Numbered from the stretch's first letter, positions 46,332 through 55,180 are shown. The stretch: DNA of 64,000 bases from Desulfobacteraceae bacterium (GCA_011390755.1 JAABRU010000001.1:1-64000), one strand, 5' to 3'. The notes: generated from the sequence alone by a model not told the origin. Program-made: numbers and translations.

Positions 46332-47051
46332 TCAGTCTCCTTTTTCCGGAAAGAGGAGATGCCGTATCCATCCCCCCAAACTGTTTCCTTTAAGCATTTC
46401 CCTGTCCCAGCGGTCAAACTCCTCCGACAGTTTCAGCGGATCGGAAAACCACTGGGAGCGTTTGACCATTGTTTCATTGGGATCCAGATTTTTCAGCACA
46501 CGGGCCGGATTTCCGGCAGCCACCGTATCCTGGGGAATATTTCTGGTGACAACGGAACCTGCACCGATTACGCTGTTTTTACCGATACGCACTCCTTTGC
46601 AGATAATGGCCTGATCTCCGATCCATACATTTTCTTCAATATGCACCGGTTCGGGTGTGCCCATGGAAATGCGGTTGTAAATATCGTGCCAGTCCGAATC
46701 CGTAATATAGGCCCCGCTGGCAATCATGCAGTTGTCGGCAATATTCACCGCTTTTGCGGCTCCGATACGCACCCCCGGACAAAGCAGGCAGTAATTCCCC
46801 ACATGAATATTTCCGGATTCGTTTATGGCAGACCAGACAGCAAAACGGACTTTCCGGTCAGGAGCCGCAATTACAGTGGGATAATCTCCGATACGGACAC
46901 CTGCGCCGAAAATTTCCGTGTGCCAGGGTTTCATAAAAACCGCACCTTTCCCCAAAGAGTCAAACTGGGGGCGCAGGTAATGATTTACATAGAATTTTTC
47001 AAATTTCCGGTACAGTTTTTTCAGTGCATAGGGACGGTGATCTCTTCGCAA
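46332..47051 (-). CDS. Hexapeptide-repeat acyltransferase
   Basis: A 239-aa left-handed beta-helix acyltransferase. Hexapeptide repeats run from about 70 to 190 (IHVGNYCLLCPGVRIGAAKA, NVWIGDQAIICKGVRIGKN, VIGAGSVVTRNIPQDTVAAG, NPARVLKNL). It transfers acetyl or acyl groups to sugars or lipids. The start is TTG at 47051, with AGGAG 5 nt upstream overlapping the stop of the preceding gene; no ATG fits. It is the second gene of a unit with the alpha/alpha-toroid protein. Confidence 0.85.
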   Translation of the reverse strand: MRRDHRPYALKKLYRKFEKFYVNHYLRPQFDSLGKGAVFMKPWHTEIFGAGVRIGDYPTVIAAPDRKVRFAVWSAINESGNIHVGNYCLLCPGVRIGAAKAVNIADNCMIASGAYITDSDWHDIYNRISMGTPEPVHIEENVWIGDQAIICKGVRIGKNSVIGAGSVVTRNIPQDTVAAGNPARVLKNLDPNETMVKRSQWFSDPLKLSEEFDRWDREMLKGNSLGGWIRHLLFPEKGD

Positions 47052-47060
47052 AAGCTCTCC

Positions 47061-48104
47061 TCAGGGAATAATACCCGTTTTCATCCAGTAATCATGAGAA
47101 AAAATCCGGCGGCCCGGTGTCAGTTCATATACGGAATCCGCAGCCATAAGAACAACCGCATTGGTCCAGGAATTCGCTTCTTCGGGCCAGACGGTCATAT
47201 CGGGCCAGGTATAACCGCACCAGTAATCCCCCCCGTCATACCGTTTATCGGAAATCCAGCTGAATATGATTCCGGCCTGTTTATGATTTCCCATTGCAGA
47301 AAGAGTCAGGCAGAATTCCGAACTTTCGGCCATCGTCACCCAGGGGCGGTCAGACACACATCGGACTCCCTGTCCGTTGATAATAAATTTTTTCCAGTAT
47401 TTTTCAATGCGTTTTTTGGCGGCATTCCCGGTCAGCGCCCCGGCAAGTACCGGATAAAACCAGTCCATGGAATAGCGGGATTTGGTCATATTAAAAAGAT
47501 GGGGGCAGTGGTTTATGGCATAATCCAGACGGCAGAGAGATTTCTGCCAGTCGGGCCGGGAAAATCCCAGAACAGCCGCCAGGGCCAGGGCGCACTTCAG
47601 ACTCAGGAAAACCGAAGCCGAAGCCGTAAGCAGGGCCATGGGATCGGGACGGCCCTCCGGACTGACTGCCCAGTATATTTCTCCGCTTTCGGCCTGCAGT
47701 CCTGCCGCAAAATCCACAGCGGCCTCTGCCACCGGCCATATGCGTCTGATAAATTTTTCATCTCTGCTGATGAGATAATAATGGTACAGACCCACCGCGA
47801 TATAGGCTGCCATATGACTTTCCCGTGTTTTATCTTCGGGGCGGCCTTCCCGGTAGGCCGAGTACCAGCTCCCGTCTTCCAGCTGATTTTCCGCCAGCCA
47901 TTCAAAAGCCTGCCGTGCTTCTGCCAGGTATCCCCCGATACTCAGCCCCATGGCCCCTTCCGTATGATCCCAGGGATCTGTTTTTTCTCCCCGGGACCAG
48001 GGAATTTCTCCGCTTTTATACTGCACCTCCGCAATCCGTCCTGCAAGGTTTTCCACATCCAGGGCAGTGTTTTGCTGCAAACTGCCGGAAATTTCATATC
48101 TCAT
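47061..48104 (-). CDS. Alpha/alpha-toroid protein (prenyltransferase/glycosidase-like fold)
   Basis: A 347-aa protein. The frame is open to 48131, but the first nine residues come from the end of an R8 repeat, and AAAGGA upstream better fits the ATG at 48104. It shows helical hairpin repeats with GSWYSAYREGRPEDKTRESH, WDHTEGAMGLSIGGYLAEA and YDGGDYWCGYTWPDMTVWPE, as in (alpha/alpha)6 barrels of glycosidases and terpene cyclases. No DXDD cyclase motif is seen, so a glycan-active or binding role is more likely. It precedes an acyltransferase, which suggests a glycan or lipid modification step. Confidence 0.65.
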   Translation of the reverse strand: MRYEISGSLQQNTALDVENLAGRIAEVQYKSGEIPWSRGEKTDPWDHTEGAMGLSIGGYLAEARQAFEWLAENQLEDGSWYSAYREGRPEDKTRESHMAAYIAVGLYHYYLISRDEKFIRRIWPVAEAAVDFAAGLQAESGEIYWAVSPEGRPDPMALLTASASVFLSLKCALALAAVLGFSRPDWQKSLCRLDYAINHCPHLFNMTKSRYSMDWFYPVLAGALTGNAAKKRIEKYWKKFIINGQGVRCVSDRPWVTMAESSEFCLTLSAMGNHKQAGIIFSWISDKRYDGGDYWCGYTWPDMTVWPEEANSWTNAVVLMAADSVYELTPGRRIFSHDYWMKTGIIP

Positions 48105-48126
48105 CTGAGAAAACAATCCTTTCTGA

Positions 48127-48250
48127 CCCACATTTCGATTGTCTTTATAACACTTTGAAAATTAAACAGAATTTTTCAAATTTTTTTTACATCGCAAAGA
48201 ATCGGACTCAATAAATTCAGTTTGTTGAATCGCAAAGAGCGAAATGCGGG
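48127..48250. mobile_element. R8 element, 124 bp
   Basis: Ends CCCACATTTCG and CGAAATGCGGG are inverted. The copy at 54972-55095 has the same length and matching inner parts (CAAAGAATCGGA, CAATAAATTCAG, TTGTTGAATC). It sits at the 5-prime end of the alpha/alpha-toroid gene. Confidence 0.75.
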
Positions 48251-49175
48251 TTATGATATTCATAAAACAGGTATATTCATTACCCCGAAAATCAAACGGC
48301 ATGAATACCACCGTATTGTAAAAACATAAAAAGGAGTTTTCATACTGTGAAATAAAAGAATCTGCAAGAAGAATATGGCAGAAAAAAATGGGAACCGAAT
48401 CTTTTCTGCATCCTCTCCGCTTATTTATTATATACTCAGCAGATCAAAAAATTCCGTAATTCCCCCTCTTCCCCCGGCGGGCCAATGCTGTTGATCAAGG
48501 TGCAGGGGCGTATGCAGTGCGCCCTTGCAGGAGTGACATAAGCCGCCGGTTTCCCCTGACAGAGCATTATTCCAATTCCGGAATTCTTTTCATGGAACGG
48601 CGGTATTTTTTTCCGCTGTTTTTTATTTCTCATGGAAAATATGATTGACTTCGTATGCAGCAACAGTTCGGTAATTTTTTCTGATTTCCTGGCTGTAAAA
48701 ATGTAACCTTCTGAAATCATTAAATGAGAATTTTCAGACAGAGATTTATAACAATACTTCGGTAATTTTTTGATATTTTAAATATAAAATATATCAGTTG
48801 GTTAAAAAATGAATCAGCAAATTTTGCAGATAATTTTCCCGCTAAAATATTTTTATCAATGTCAGCTCAATGACATTGAGGTGAAAGTCTCACATACGGT
48901 TGGGGGCAAAGAGACAGCAGTGTCTCCGGCCTGCCGGGTACAGGGACTTACGGCGGGTTGACGTTAAGAGGGCAGCAAATTTGTCTTAACATGGCGTGGC
49001 TGCCGTTAACATGCCGCCCCTGCCGCTTAATTCAGCGTTATGCATCTGAAACAATATGATTTCTAATTCATTGTAATTAAAGTATATTTAAATAATGTGT
49101 GTTAATAATTTACAAATTATCAGAAATTTGATAAGTTACAATAATATTTATTGATAATCCTCTGCACAAAATATT

Positions 49176-49276
49176 GATGGTCTCGTAAAAAGTCCGAAAA
49201 TCAGGTTTTGATACATATTAACAGTCTGATTTTATTAACAGTGATTTTTGAATTTTAGACTTTTTACCGATTCATC
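49176..49276 (-). mobile_element. R1 MITE-like element, 101 bp
   Basis: GATGGTCTCGTAAAAAGTCC to GACTTTTTACCGATTCATC. Perfect 7-bp target duplication AAATATT at 49169-49175 and 49277-49283. Confidence 0.88.
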
Positions 49277-49341
49277 AAATATTGGTAATGAAAAGTATGT
49301 TACTCAAAAAACGACACCCTGATGTCATTTTGGAAACTTGG

Positions 49342-49462
49342 CATTAACGTAAGACTCCCCTCCCTGAGGGAGGGGGAGGGTGGAAACGTCATTAATTGCA
49401 AAGCGTTGTTTACCCCCTCCCGCCGGGGGAGGGAAATATTCTGCTTAAGTCAATGACATTGA
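49342..49462. repeat. R15 palindromic element
   Basis: AAGACTCCCCTCCCTGAGGG to CCCTCCCGCCGGGGGAGGG, ending in AAGTCAATGACATTGACTT, itself a perfect palindrome around one base. Reverse-order relative of 26581-26727. Confidence 0.6.
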
Positions 49463-49598
49463 CTTGGCATCTGTAATTTCAATAAGTTGAAGCTGATAAA
49501 ATATAAAGCCGCCATTTTTTACTGAACAAAAGTATTAGCTTTAACCATTTAAATTTATTTGATTTTATCTGAATCAATATTTGATTTTATCTGAATCA

Positions 49599-49732
49599 AT
49601 GTCAGACAGGTGTCATTTTTTACAGCCGCAAGAACTTGTCAGGTTATCAAAATTATTGAAGATATATTACTTTTAGCAGAAGCTGGTAATGACGGTGAAT
49701 GGGAAGACCGGATTTTATATTTGCCTTTGTGA
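49599..49732 (+). pseudogene. Decayed small ORF (frameshifted)
   Basis: One frame reads MSDRCHFLQPQELVRLSKLL then stops. The other continues, overlapping, as EDILLLAEAGNDGEWEDRIL and ends YLPL plus TGA. Joined by one frameshift they would make a protein of about 44 aa or the tail of a longer one. The family is not recognised. Confidence 0.35.
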
Positions 49733-49784
49733 TGGAAAAACTGAAATATCAATTGAGTGTAACCTTTTTTTGTATTCAACTATT

Positions 49785-49885
49785 GATGAATCGGTAAAAA
49801 GTCCAAATTTCAAAAATCGCTATTAATAAAATCAGAGAGTTAATATGTATCAAAACCTGATTTTCGGACTTTTTACGAGACCATC
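49785..49885 (+). mobile_element. R1 MITE-like element, 101 bp
   Basis: GATGAATCGGTAAAAAGTCC to GGACTTTTTACGAGACCATC. Perfect 7-bp target duplication AACTATT at 49778-49784 and 49886-49892. Confidence 0.9.
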
Positions 49886-50015
49886 AACTATTGATTGTAA
49901 AACCATATATACTGTCCACCGTCATAAACTGCGTTTTTGAAAGCAGGTGTTTTTCAGTTTCGGCCTTACCGGAACCGGTTTCATAAAACTCAGATTATGC
50001 CGGTGCTGAGTATAC

Positions 50016-50131
50016 TAACCCAGGTTGCCACCTGTCGGGGCAGCAACCAAAAATCAGGCAGTTACAGGATACTTAAAAGTTACCGGAACGAAAAATCAGC
50101 AGGTTACGTTTATAGGTGGCAACTTGAGTTA
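50016..50131 (+). mobile_element. R7 element, 116 bp
   Basis: Ends TAACCCAGGTTGCCACCT and AGGTGGCAACTTGAGTTA are inverted repeats of 18 bp with two mismatches. Partner of 13515-13630. Confidence 0.75.
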
Positions 50132-50214
50132 TATTAAGTCCCGGTCATTTCTCCGCCATGCCAGCTCCCGCAGTGATAATCGTCCGGATATCCCAACCCT
50201 TCAAAATACCGCTA

Positions 50215-50352
50215 CCCGAAAAGTTTGCTCCGGATACGGTTTTACGACTGTCCCGGAGTACAGAAACTGTATTTTTGCACGGCATCAGATCCCGGCTGCC
50301 CCATGCAGAAATACAGTTTCTGCACTCCTCCGGAAACTTTTCGATCTGCTGA
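50215..50352. repeat. R9 palindromic repeat
   Basis: CCGAAAAGTTTGCTCCGGATACG to CTCCGGAAACTTTTCGATCT in outline; same plan as 12013-12160, with inverted outer arms and a TGCAGAAATACAGTTTCTGCA inner hairpin (about 50303-50324). Confidence 0.6.
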
Positions 50353-50510
50353 GTATGGATAAATATTATGGATAAATATTATGGATAATATTTTCCCCAT
50401 AGCAGGCAGTCCCCGAAAATATGATTGACTTTGTATGCAAAAAAAAGCAAAGTTATTTTAAAAAATAAAAATCATGCGGAAAAAAAATTTTCCCTTCGGA
50501 CAAAAATTCG

Positions 50511-50636
50511 ATAGTGGATCAAATCCGCTGATTTTTCTGTAAGGGCCTGCTGCATAGCCCCCCGGGCATTCCGCTGCGGGGCCTATGCGATACACCCCTG
50601 CGGTAAAAATTTGATACATCAGCGGATTTGGACAAC
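50511..50636. repeat. R14 palindromic repeat upstream of the channel fusion gene
   Basis: ATAGTGGATCAAATCCGCTG and ATCAGCGGATTTG are inverted arms. The core has GGGGCCTATGCGATACACC. It ends about 30 nt before the start codon and so occupies the 5-prime region of that gene. Confidence 0.6.
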
Positions 50637-50666
50637 TTTCAAAAATTCAAATCGGGTAAAGGAATT

Positions 50667-53600
50667 ATGCAAAAAAAATCTTTCATTCTGCTTTGTTCCG
50701 GTCTTTTGACATCTGTTTTTCTGCTGCCTCTTATTATAACAGGATGCGGCAAATTTTTTAAAGGAGAAGACAACAGCATCCGTATTGCACTGGTCGGCCC
50801 TATGACCGGGCCGAATCAGTCGGTGGGAAAATCCTTTTACCAGGGGGTGAAACTCTGGCTGGATGATTTTAACGCCCGGGGAGGAGTAAACGGCAGAAAA
50901 ATCGAGCTGGATATTTATGATGATCATAATACACCCGAACTGGCAAAGGACGTGGCAGAGCAGAAAATCGGCCCCAGCAGTGTCATTGCCGTTATCGGCC
51001 ACCACTACAGCAGCTGCTCAATCAAAGCGGGGGAGATATATAAAAACCTGGGAATTCCTGCTATCACACCTGCCTCCACCAATGTCAAAGTGACGGAAAA
51101 CAATCCCTGGTATTTCCGCACTTCATTTAATGACAGAACCCAGGGACGTTTTCTTGCCAATTATACCCGTATGGTATTTCAGAAATCTTCTGCCAGCATT
51201 ATTTACGAAAACGATGATTACGGGCGTTATCTTGCCGAAGTTTTTGAAGAAACATCCAAAGAACTGGGAACGGAAATCAAATACAAATGGTCTTTTGATG
51301 CGGATGACCGCCTGCTGGAAGACAGTCTGAAACAGATTGTTTATGATCTCAAATCCAAAGAAGAGGATGCAGGGGTAATTTTTGTCTCCGCCCATGCAGG
51401 CCCGGGCATCAAAATTCTGAAAATCATGAAAGATTCGCTGGTGCTGAACCCGGTGATGGGGCCGGATGCCTTTGCATCCGAGGCATTTCAGAAAGGATTT
51501 GATGTTTATCCCAAAGAAAAACGCAACCCGGGTTATTATACCAACGGCATGTATGTCACCACACCGCTGATTTTTGACACCACCAATGAAAAGGGGCAGA
51601 ATTTCAAAGATCGGTACCAAAACAAATTCGGGGAAAATCCGGGCTGGCATGCGGCATTTGCCTACGATTCCGTCATGGTGCTGACCCATGCACTGGAAAA
51701 TATCACTATGGGCGGCACCATTGACTCCCTGCCGGAAGACCGGCGGAAACTGCGCAATTTTATTGCAAAAATGCTTAGTCTGGATGATGCCGTGGAAGGC
51801 GTTACCGGTCATAATTATTTTGATCAGAAAGGTGATTCCCAAAAACCCGTACTCATCGGTGTGTATAAAAATCAGAATATTGTATCCGCGCTTACCCAGT
51901 TTAAAGCCGTTGCCAATCCTGCAATGCAGGCATTTATGGAATCCAACCGGAAAAAAGACCGGGCGGTTCAGTTTGACGGTCATTATCTTTACCGGATCAA
52001 TGTGGTATATACAGGAGTGGAGATGCTTGAAATCCGGGATCTGAATTTTAAAGATCTGACCTGCACCCTTGATTTTTTCCTGTGGTTCCGCTTTCAGGGA
52101 GATCCGGAACTGAATCAGTGGAATTTTCTCAATGCTGTGGAACCCCTGCCCGAAGAAGGCGCGCAGGTGGGCAAAGGGGAGGCCTGCGGTGTCAATATTG
52201 AAAAAGTGCGGGAAAAAATCAGCAAAGACGGACTGCATTATTATCTGTACCGGATCCGGGGGCGGTTCCGCATGGATTTTCTCCCCGGCCGGTTTACCTA
52301 TGGGGAACACATGGCGGGCCTGAGTTTCCGCCATCCGGAACTGGACCGCAACAACCTGATTTATGTAAAAGATGTGCTGGGGATGGGGGAAATCCACGAT
52401 GAAAAGGATATTCTGGCAAAAATGGACAGGGATCAGGTTCTCAGTCCGGCAGTTGACTGGAAAATCAGACAGATATCTTTTTTTCAGGATATTGTGGAAG
52501 AAATCTCCAAGGGAAATCCGGACTATCTGAATATTACCGGCAGTTCTGTCAGTTATTCCCGTTTTAATGTGGGCATCCGGATTGTGCCCAACAAACTTAT
52601 TCTCCGCAACCTGATTCCCCGGAACTGGGTGATTTTTATTCTGCTTTCCTCTCTTTTTCTTTTCTGCCTGATTCCCTTTCTGGGCAGAAGCGAAAGGTTT
52701 CATTCTTATTCCAGAATACTCTGGTTTTTCCACTTTCTGTCGGCCTTTCCCCTGCTGATGTCCTGGGAATTTTTTGCCATTGACCGTCTGGGGGGCACTT
52801 ATTATCTGGATCCGGTCATTCTGATGATAAATATCCTGTGGTGGTTTATTCCGGCCTACTTTATCAGCAAAGGTGCGAGAATGTTTCTCTGGGATCCCCT
52901 GGAAGAAAAAACCGGGCGCAATGTGCCCCATGTGGTAAAAAATGCCATGAGCCTTATCATATATACCCTGGCATTTTTCGGAATCATTGCCTTTGTTTTT
53001 GATGAACCCCTGACCAGTCTGCTGGCCAGTACGGGGGTGGCGGCCATGATTCTGGGGCTGGCTTTGCAGGTGAACATATCCAATATTTTCTCCGGAATCG
53101 CCATCAATGTGGAGCGACCCTTCCGGGTGGGCGACTGGGTAAAAATCAATGATTTCAAGGAAGGGCGGGTGATAGACATCAACTGGCGCACCACCCGCAT
53201 CAAAACACGGGATGATACCATTCTGTGCATCTCCAACAGCCAGGCCTCCGAATCCGTGATTGAAAATTTCAGTTATCCCGATGACGGTTTTTTTCAGTAT
53301 TTTACCATTCATGCGGATCCCGTCCATCCGCCGGAGCGGGTGAAAAAAATTCTGCTGGATGCGGCTCTTTCCACCGAAGGAGTGGAAAAAGAACCGCCGC
53401 CCTCCACCCGTTTTCTGGGACTCACGGCCGGCATGACCGGGCAGAGCAAATCCTGGGCAGCCAATTACCTGATTTCCATCTATGTCCGGGATTACGGCAA
53501 AAAATTTGCCTATAATGAGGCCCTGTGGGACAATATCTGGACCCATATGCGCCAGGCCGGCATCCGCCATGTCATTGACCGCCAGGAAATGCATATGGTG

Positions 53601-54146
53601 GTGGAAGGCATTAAAAAGAAAAAAGCACTGCCGGATCGATCCCTTGCCCTCCTGCAGGAAATATATCTTTTTGAACCTTTCTCCGAAGATGACAGGGTAT
53701 ATCTCAGCAAAAAGATGAAACGCCATCATTTTTTCCCCGGAGAAAGCATTTTCCGCCAGGGAGATTCCGGAAATTCTCTCTTTGTTATTGAGGAAGGGGT
53801 TGTGGCTGTCCGGGTCCGTTTTAACAATACCGGAAAAGCGGTGGAAGTGGCCCGCATGGGAGCGGGAAATGTTTTTGGAGAAATGGGACTGCTGACCGGC
53901 GAAACCCGCACAGCCACCATTATATCTGTTACAGAAACCTGGCTGTATGAAGTGACCAAAGATGATATTGCCCCGCTGATTGAAAAGGAACCCAGAATTT
54001 CACGGCGGATGAGCGATATTCTCACGGAAAGAAAGATGGCAACCGAAGCCCGGCGGCATACCGAAGAAGTGCAGGATTTTGATAAAGAAACCATTGCCGC
54101 TCAGATATTCAACAAAATCCAGAATTTTTTCGGGTTTGCAAAATAA
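50667..54146 (+). CDS. Receptor-channel fusion: LIVBP-like domain, middle domain, MscS channel, cyclic-nucleotide-binding domain
   Basis: A 1159-aa protein from the ATG at 50667 (AAAGGA 4 nt upstream). Residues 1-27 are a lipoprotein-like signal ending ITGC. Residues 35-410 are a periplasmic branched-chain-amino-acid-receptor domain (IRIALVGPMTGPNQSVGKSF, VIAVIGHHYSSCSIKAGEIY, AFAYDSVMVLTHALEN). Residues 430-650 are beta-rich (INVVYTGVEMLEIRDLNFKD, LTCTLDFFLWFRFQGD, YRIRGRFRMDFLPGRFTYGE) and may resemble a pentameric-channel ectodomain. About five membrane helices follow (652-816), the last being the MscS pore TGVAAMILGLALQVNISNIF, then the MscS beta domain (ERPFRVGDWVKINDFKEGRV). Residues 1000-1130 bind cyclic nucleotide (FGEMGLLTGETRTATI). 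It probably gates ions in response to an external ligand and a cytoplasmic nucleotide. Confidence 0.9.
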   Translation: MQKKSFILLCSGLLTSVFLLPLIITGCGKFFKGEDNSIRIALVGPMTGPNQSVGKSFYQGVKLWLDDFNARGGVNGRKIELDIYDDHNTPELAKDVAEQKIGPSSVIAVIGHHYSSCSIKAGEIYKNLGIPAITPASTNVKVTENNPWYFRTSFNDRTQGRFLANYTRMVFQKSSASIIYENDDYGRYLAEVFEETSKELGTEIKYKWSFDADDRLLEDSLKQIVYDLKSKEEDAGVIFVSAHAGPGIKILKIMKDSLVLNPVMGPDAFASEAFQKGFDVYPKEKRNPGYYTNGMYVTTPLIFDTTNEKGQNFKDRYQNKFGENPGWHAAFAYDSVMVLTHALENITMGGTIDSLPEDRRKLRNFIAKMLSLDDAVEGVTGHNYFDQKGDSQKPVLIGVYKNQNIVSALTQFKAVANPAMQAFMESNRKKDRAVQFDGHYLYRINVVYTGVEMLEIRDLNFKDLTCTLDFFLWFRFQGDPELNQWNFLNAVEPLPEEGAQVGKGEACGVNIEKVREKISKDGLHYYLYRIRGRFRMDFLPGRFTYGEHMAGLSFRHPELDRNNLIYVKDVLGMGEIHDEKDILAKMDRDQVLSPAVDWKIRQISFFQDIVEEISKGNPDYLNITGSSVSYSRFNVGIRIVPNKLILRNLIPRNWVIFILLSSLFLFCLIPFLGRSERFHSYSRILWFFHFLSAFPLLMSWEFFAIDRLGGTYYLDPVILMINILWWFIPAYFISKGARMFLWDPLEEKTGRNVPHVVKNAMSLIIYTLAFFGIIAFVFDEPLTSLLASTGVAAMILGLALQVNISNIFSGIAINVERPFRVGDWVKINDFKEGRVIDINWRTTRIKTRDDTILCISNSQASESVIENFSYPDDGFFQYFTIHADPVHPPERVKKILLDAALSTEGVEKEPPPSTRFLGLTAGMTGQSKSWAANYLISIYVRDYGKKFAYNEALWDNIWTHMRQAGIRHVIDRQEMHMVVEGIKKKKALPDRSLALLQEIYLFEPFSEDDRVYLSKKMKRHHFFPGESIFRQGDSGNSLFVIEEGVVAVRVRFNNTGKAVEVARMGAGNVFGEMGLLTGETRTATIISVTETWLYEVTKDDIAPLIEKEPRISRRMSDILTERKMATEARRHTEEVQDFDKETIAAQIFNKIQNFFGFAK

Positions 54147-54654
54147 GGTGATTTCCTGAAAAAAATGCAGCAAAAAAGTGCCGGACGGGAAGTTTGGCAG
54201 TGTCTGACAGCCGCTGCCTTCATGTTTTTTTGTGACTGCATATCAATATCATTGACTTAGGGACCCGGTAAGAAATAAATCCTCCGGAAATATCCTGCGG
54301 ATAAACAGAAACTGTGCATTCCGTCCCCTGATCAGATGAAACGGGGCAGTTATTTTTTGCTGAGTGCCTTAAGTCAATGACATTGGACTGCATATCATGG
54401 CTGTTTATATGAAAGTCCTTCTGTAGAGACGCACGGCGTGCGTCTCTCTGCGGTGTGCGTCTTCTGCAGAGACGCACACCGTGCGTCTCTACGGGATGGC
54501 ACTTTCATGCTTCGCTGTGAGTCACGGCTCATGGCGGTTTATATGAAAGTGTCTGCGAAAAACCGGCATCCGCCTTCATTTTCGCACTCCGCGCAGCTTT
54601 CATGCTTCGCTGTGAGTCACGGCTCATGGCCGTTTATAAAAAGGAGGAATGATT
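54147..54654. other. Repeat cluster between the channel gene and rubredoxin
   Basis: Contains a partial R5 (54147-54212), an R6 (54257-54371), R11 pieces (54391-54416, 54502-54550, 54597-54640) and two GAGACGCACGGCGTGCGTCT-type palindromes (about 54425-54500). No gene. Confidence 0.65.
54257..54371 (+). repeat. R6 element, diverged form, 115 bp
   Basis: TTAGGGACCCGGTAAGAAAT to TTTTTTGCTGAGTGCCTTA. The inverted ends extend outward as CATTGACTTA and TAAGTCAATG. It matches 56123-56237 (reverse). Confidence 0.7.
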
Positions 54655-54873
54655 ATGGCAAAACCGGAGGAAATGTATCAGTGTCAGACGGTGAACTGCG
54701 GATGTATTTATAACCCGGACAAAGGGGACAAAAGAAGAAAAATTCCCAAAAATACCTGCTTCCGGGATCTCCCCGAAGAATGGAACTGTCCGGTCTGCGG
54801 AGTCAGCAAACGCTGCTTCAAACCCCTGGCCGGTCCCGGATCTGTAAAGGATGAACATTGCATAAATCCCTGA
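54655..54873 (+). CDS. Rubredoxin with C-x4-C first motif
   Basis: A 72-aa electron carrier with one iron on four cysteines. An in-frame ATG at 54649 is too close to AGGAGG (54642-54647), so 54655 is chosen. The second motif is normal (EEWNCPVCGVSKRCFKPL, C-x2-C) and NPDKGDKRRKIPKNTCFRDL matches rubredoxins. The first motif is CQTVNCGC, i.e. C-x4-C instead of C-x2-C, the spacing recalled for type II rubredoxins of some Desulfovibrio. The ribosome site follows directly on an R11 repeat end. Confidence 0.88.
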   Translation: MAKPEEMYQCQTVNCGCIYNPDKGDKRRKIPKNTCFRDLPEEWNCPVCGVSKRCFKPLAGPGSVKDEHCINP

Positions 54874-54971
54874 CTGTCTGAAGCAGGGGGATTTTCCGGT
54901 AAAGAATATCAATCCCAATGAACATACTGCATCGATCAGATTTTCGGACAGACTCTTATCGTCTGTCCGAA

Positions 54972-55095
54972 CCCGCATTTCGCCTGTCTTTGTAACACAT
55001 TGAAAATGAAATTGAATTTTTCAAAATTTTTTGCATGCCCAAAGAATCGGATTCAATAAATTCAGATTGTTGAATCCCAAAGAGCGAAATGTGGG
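54972..55095. mobile_element. R8 element, 124 bp
   Basis: CCCGCATTTCG to CGAAATGTGGG; same length and layout as 48127-48250. It lies in the gap between rubredoxin and the solute-binding protein, which has no other feature. Confidence 0.75.
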
Positions 55096-55180
55096 GCCGA
55101 AAACCTGTTTTCCGGTGTTTTAAACCCTTCTTCCACCTGGTTTAAAAATCTGTTTCGGAGGTTTCCGGACAGGTTCTTAA

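Larger units (their letters stand above)
48251..50666. other. 2.4-kb gene-free region of repeats and decayed sequence
   Basis: Holds R1 copies at 49176-49276 and 49785-49885, R15 at 49342-49462, a 22-bp tandem duplication at 49557-49600, a decayed ORF at 49599-49732, R7 at 50016-50131, R9 at 50215-50352 and R14 at 50511-50636. The start (48430-48540) contains an R9-like end and CAGGGGCGTATGCAGTGCGC, akin to the palindrome at 6686. The AT-rich stretch 49020-49140 has no feature. Confidence 0.65.

Noticed and set aside
48436-48720. 94-codon minus-strand ORF (MISEGYIFTARKSEK)
   Set aside because: It runs through an R9-like end and a G/C-rich palindrome, has no ribosome site and no recognisable fold.
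50025-50375. ORFs starting MPPVGAATKNQAVT at 50025 and 13621 (reverse), which look like a conserved peptide
   Set aside because: The similarity exists because both are encoded by the two R7 repeat copies; there is no ribosome site and the frames run into unrelated sequence.
51123-53729. 868-codon open frame on the minus strand opposite the channel fusion
   Set aside because: It is fully antisense to a gene with clear domain motifs, has a His/Gly/Ile-rich composition typical of mirrored coding DNA and shows no start signal or domain.
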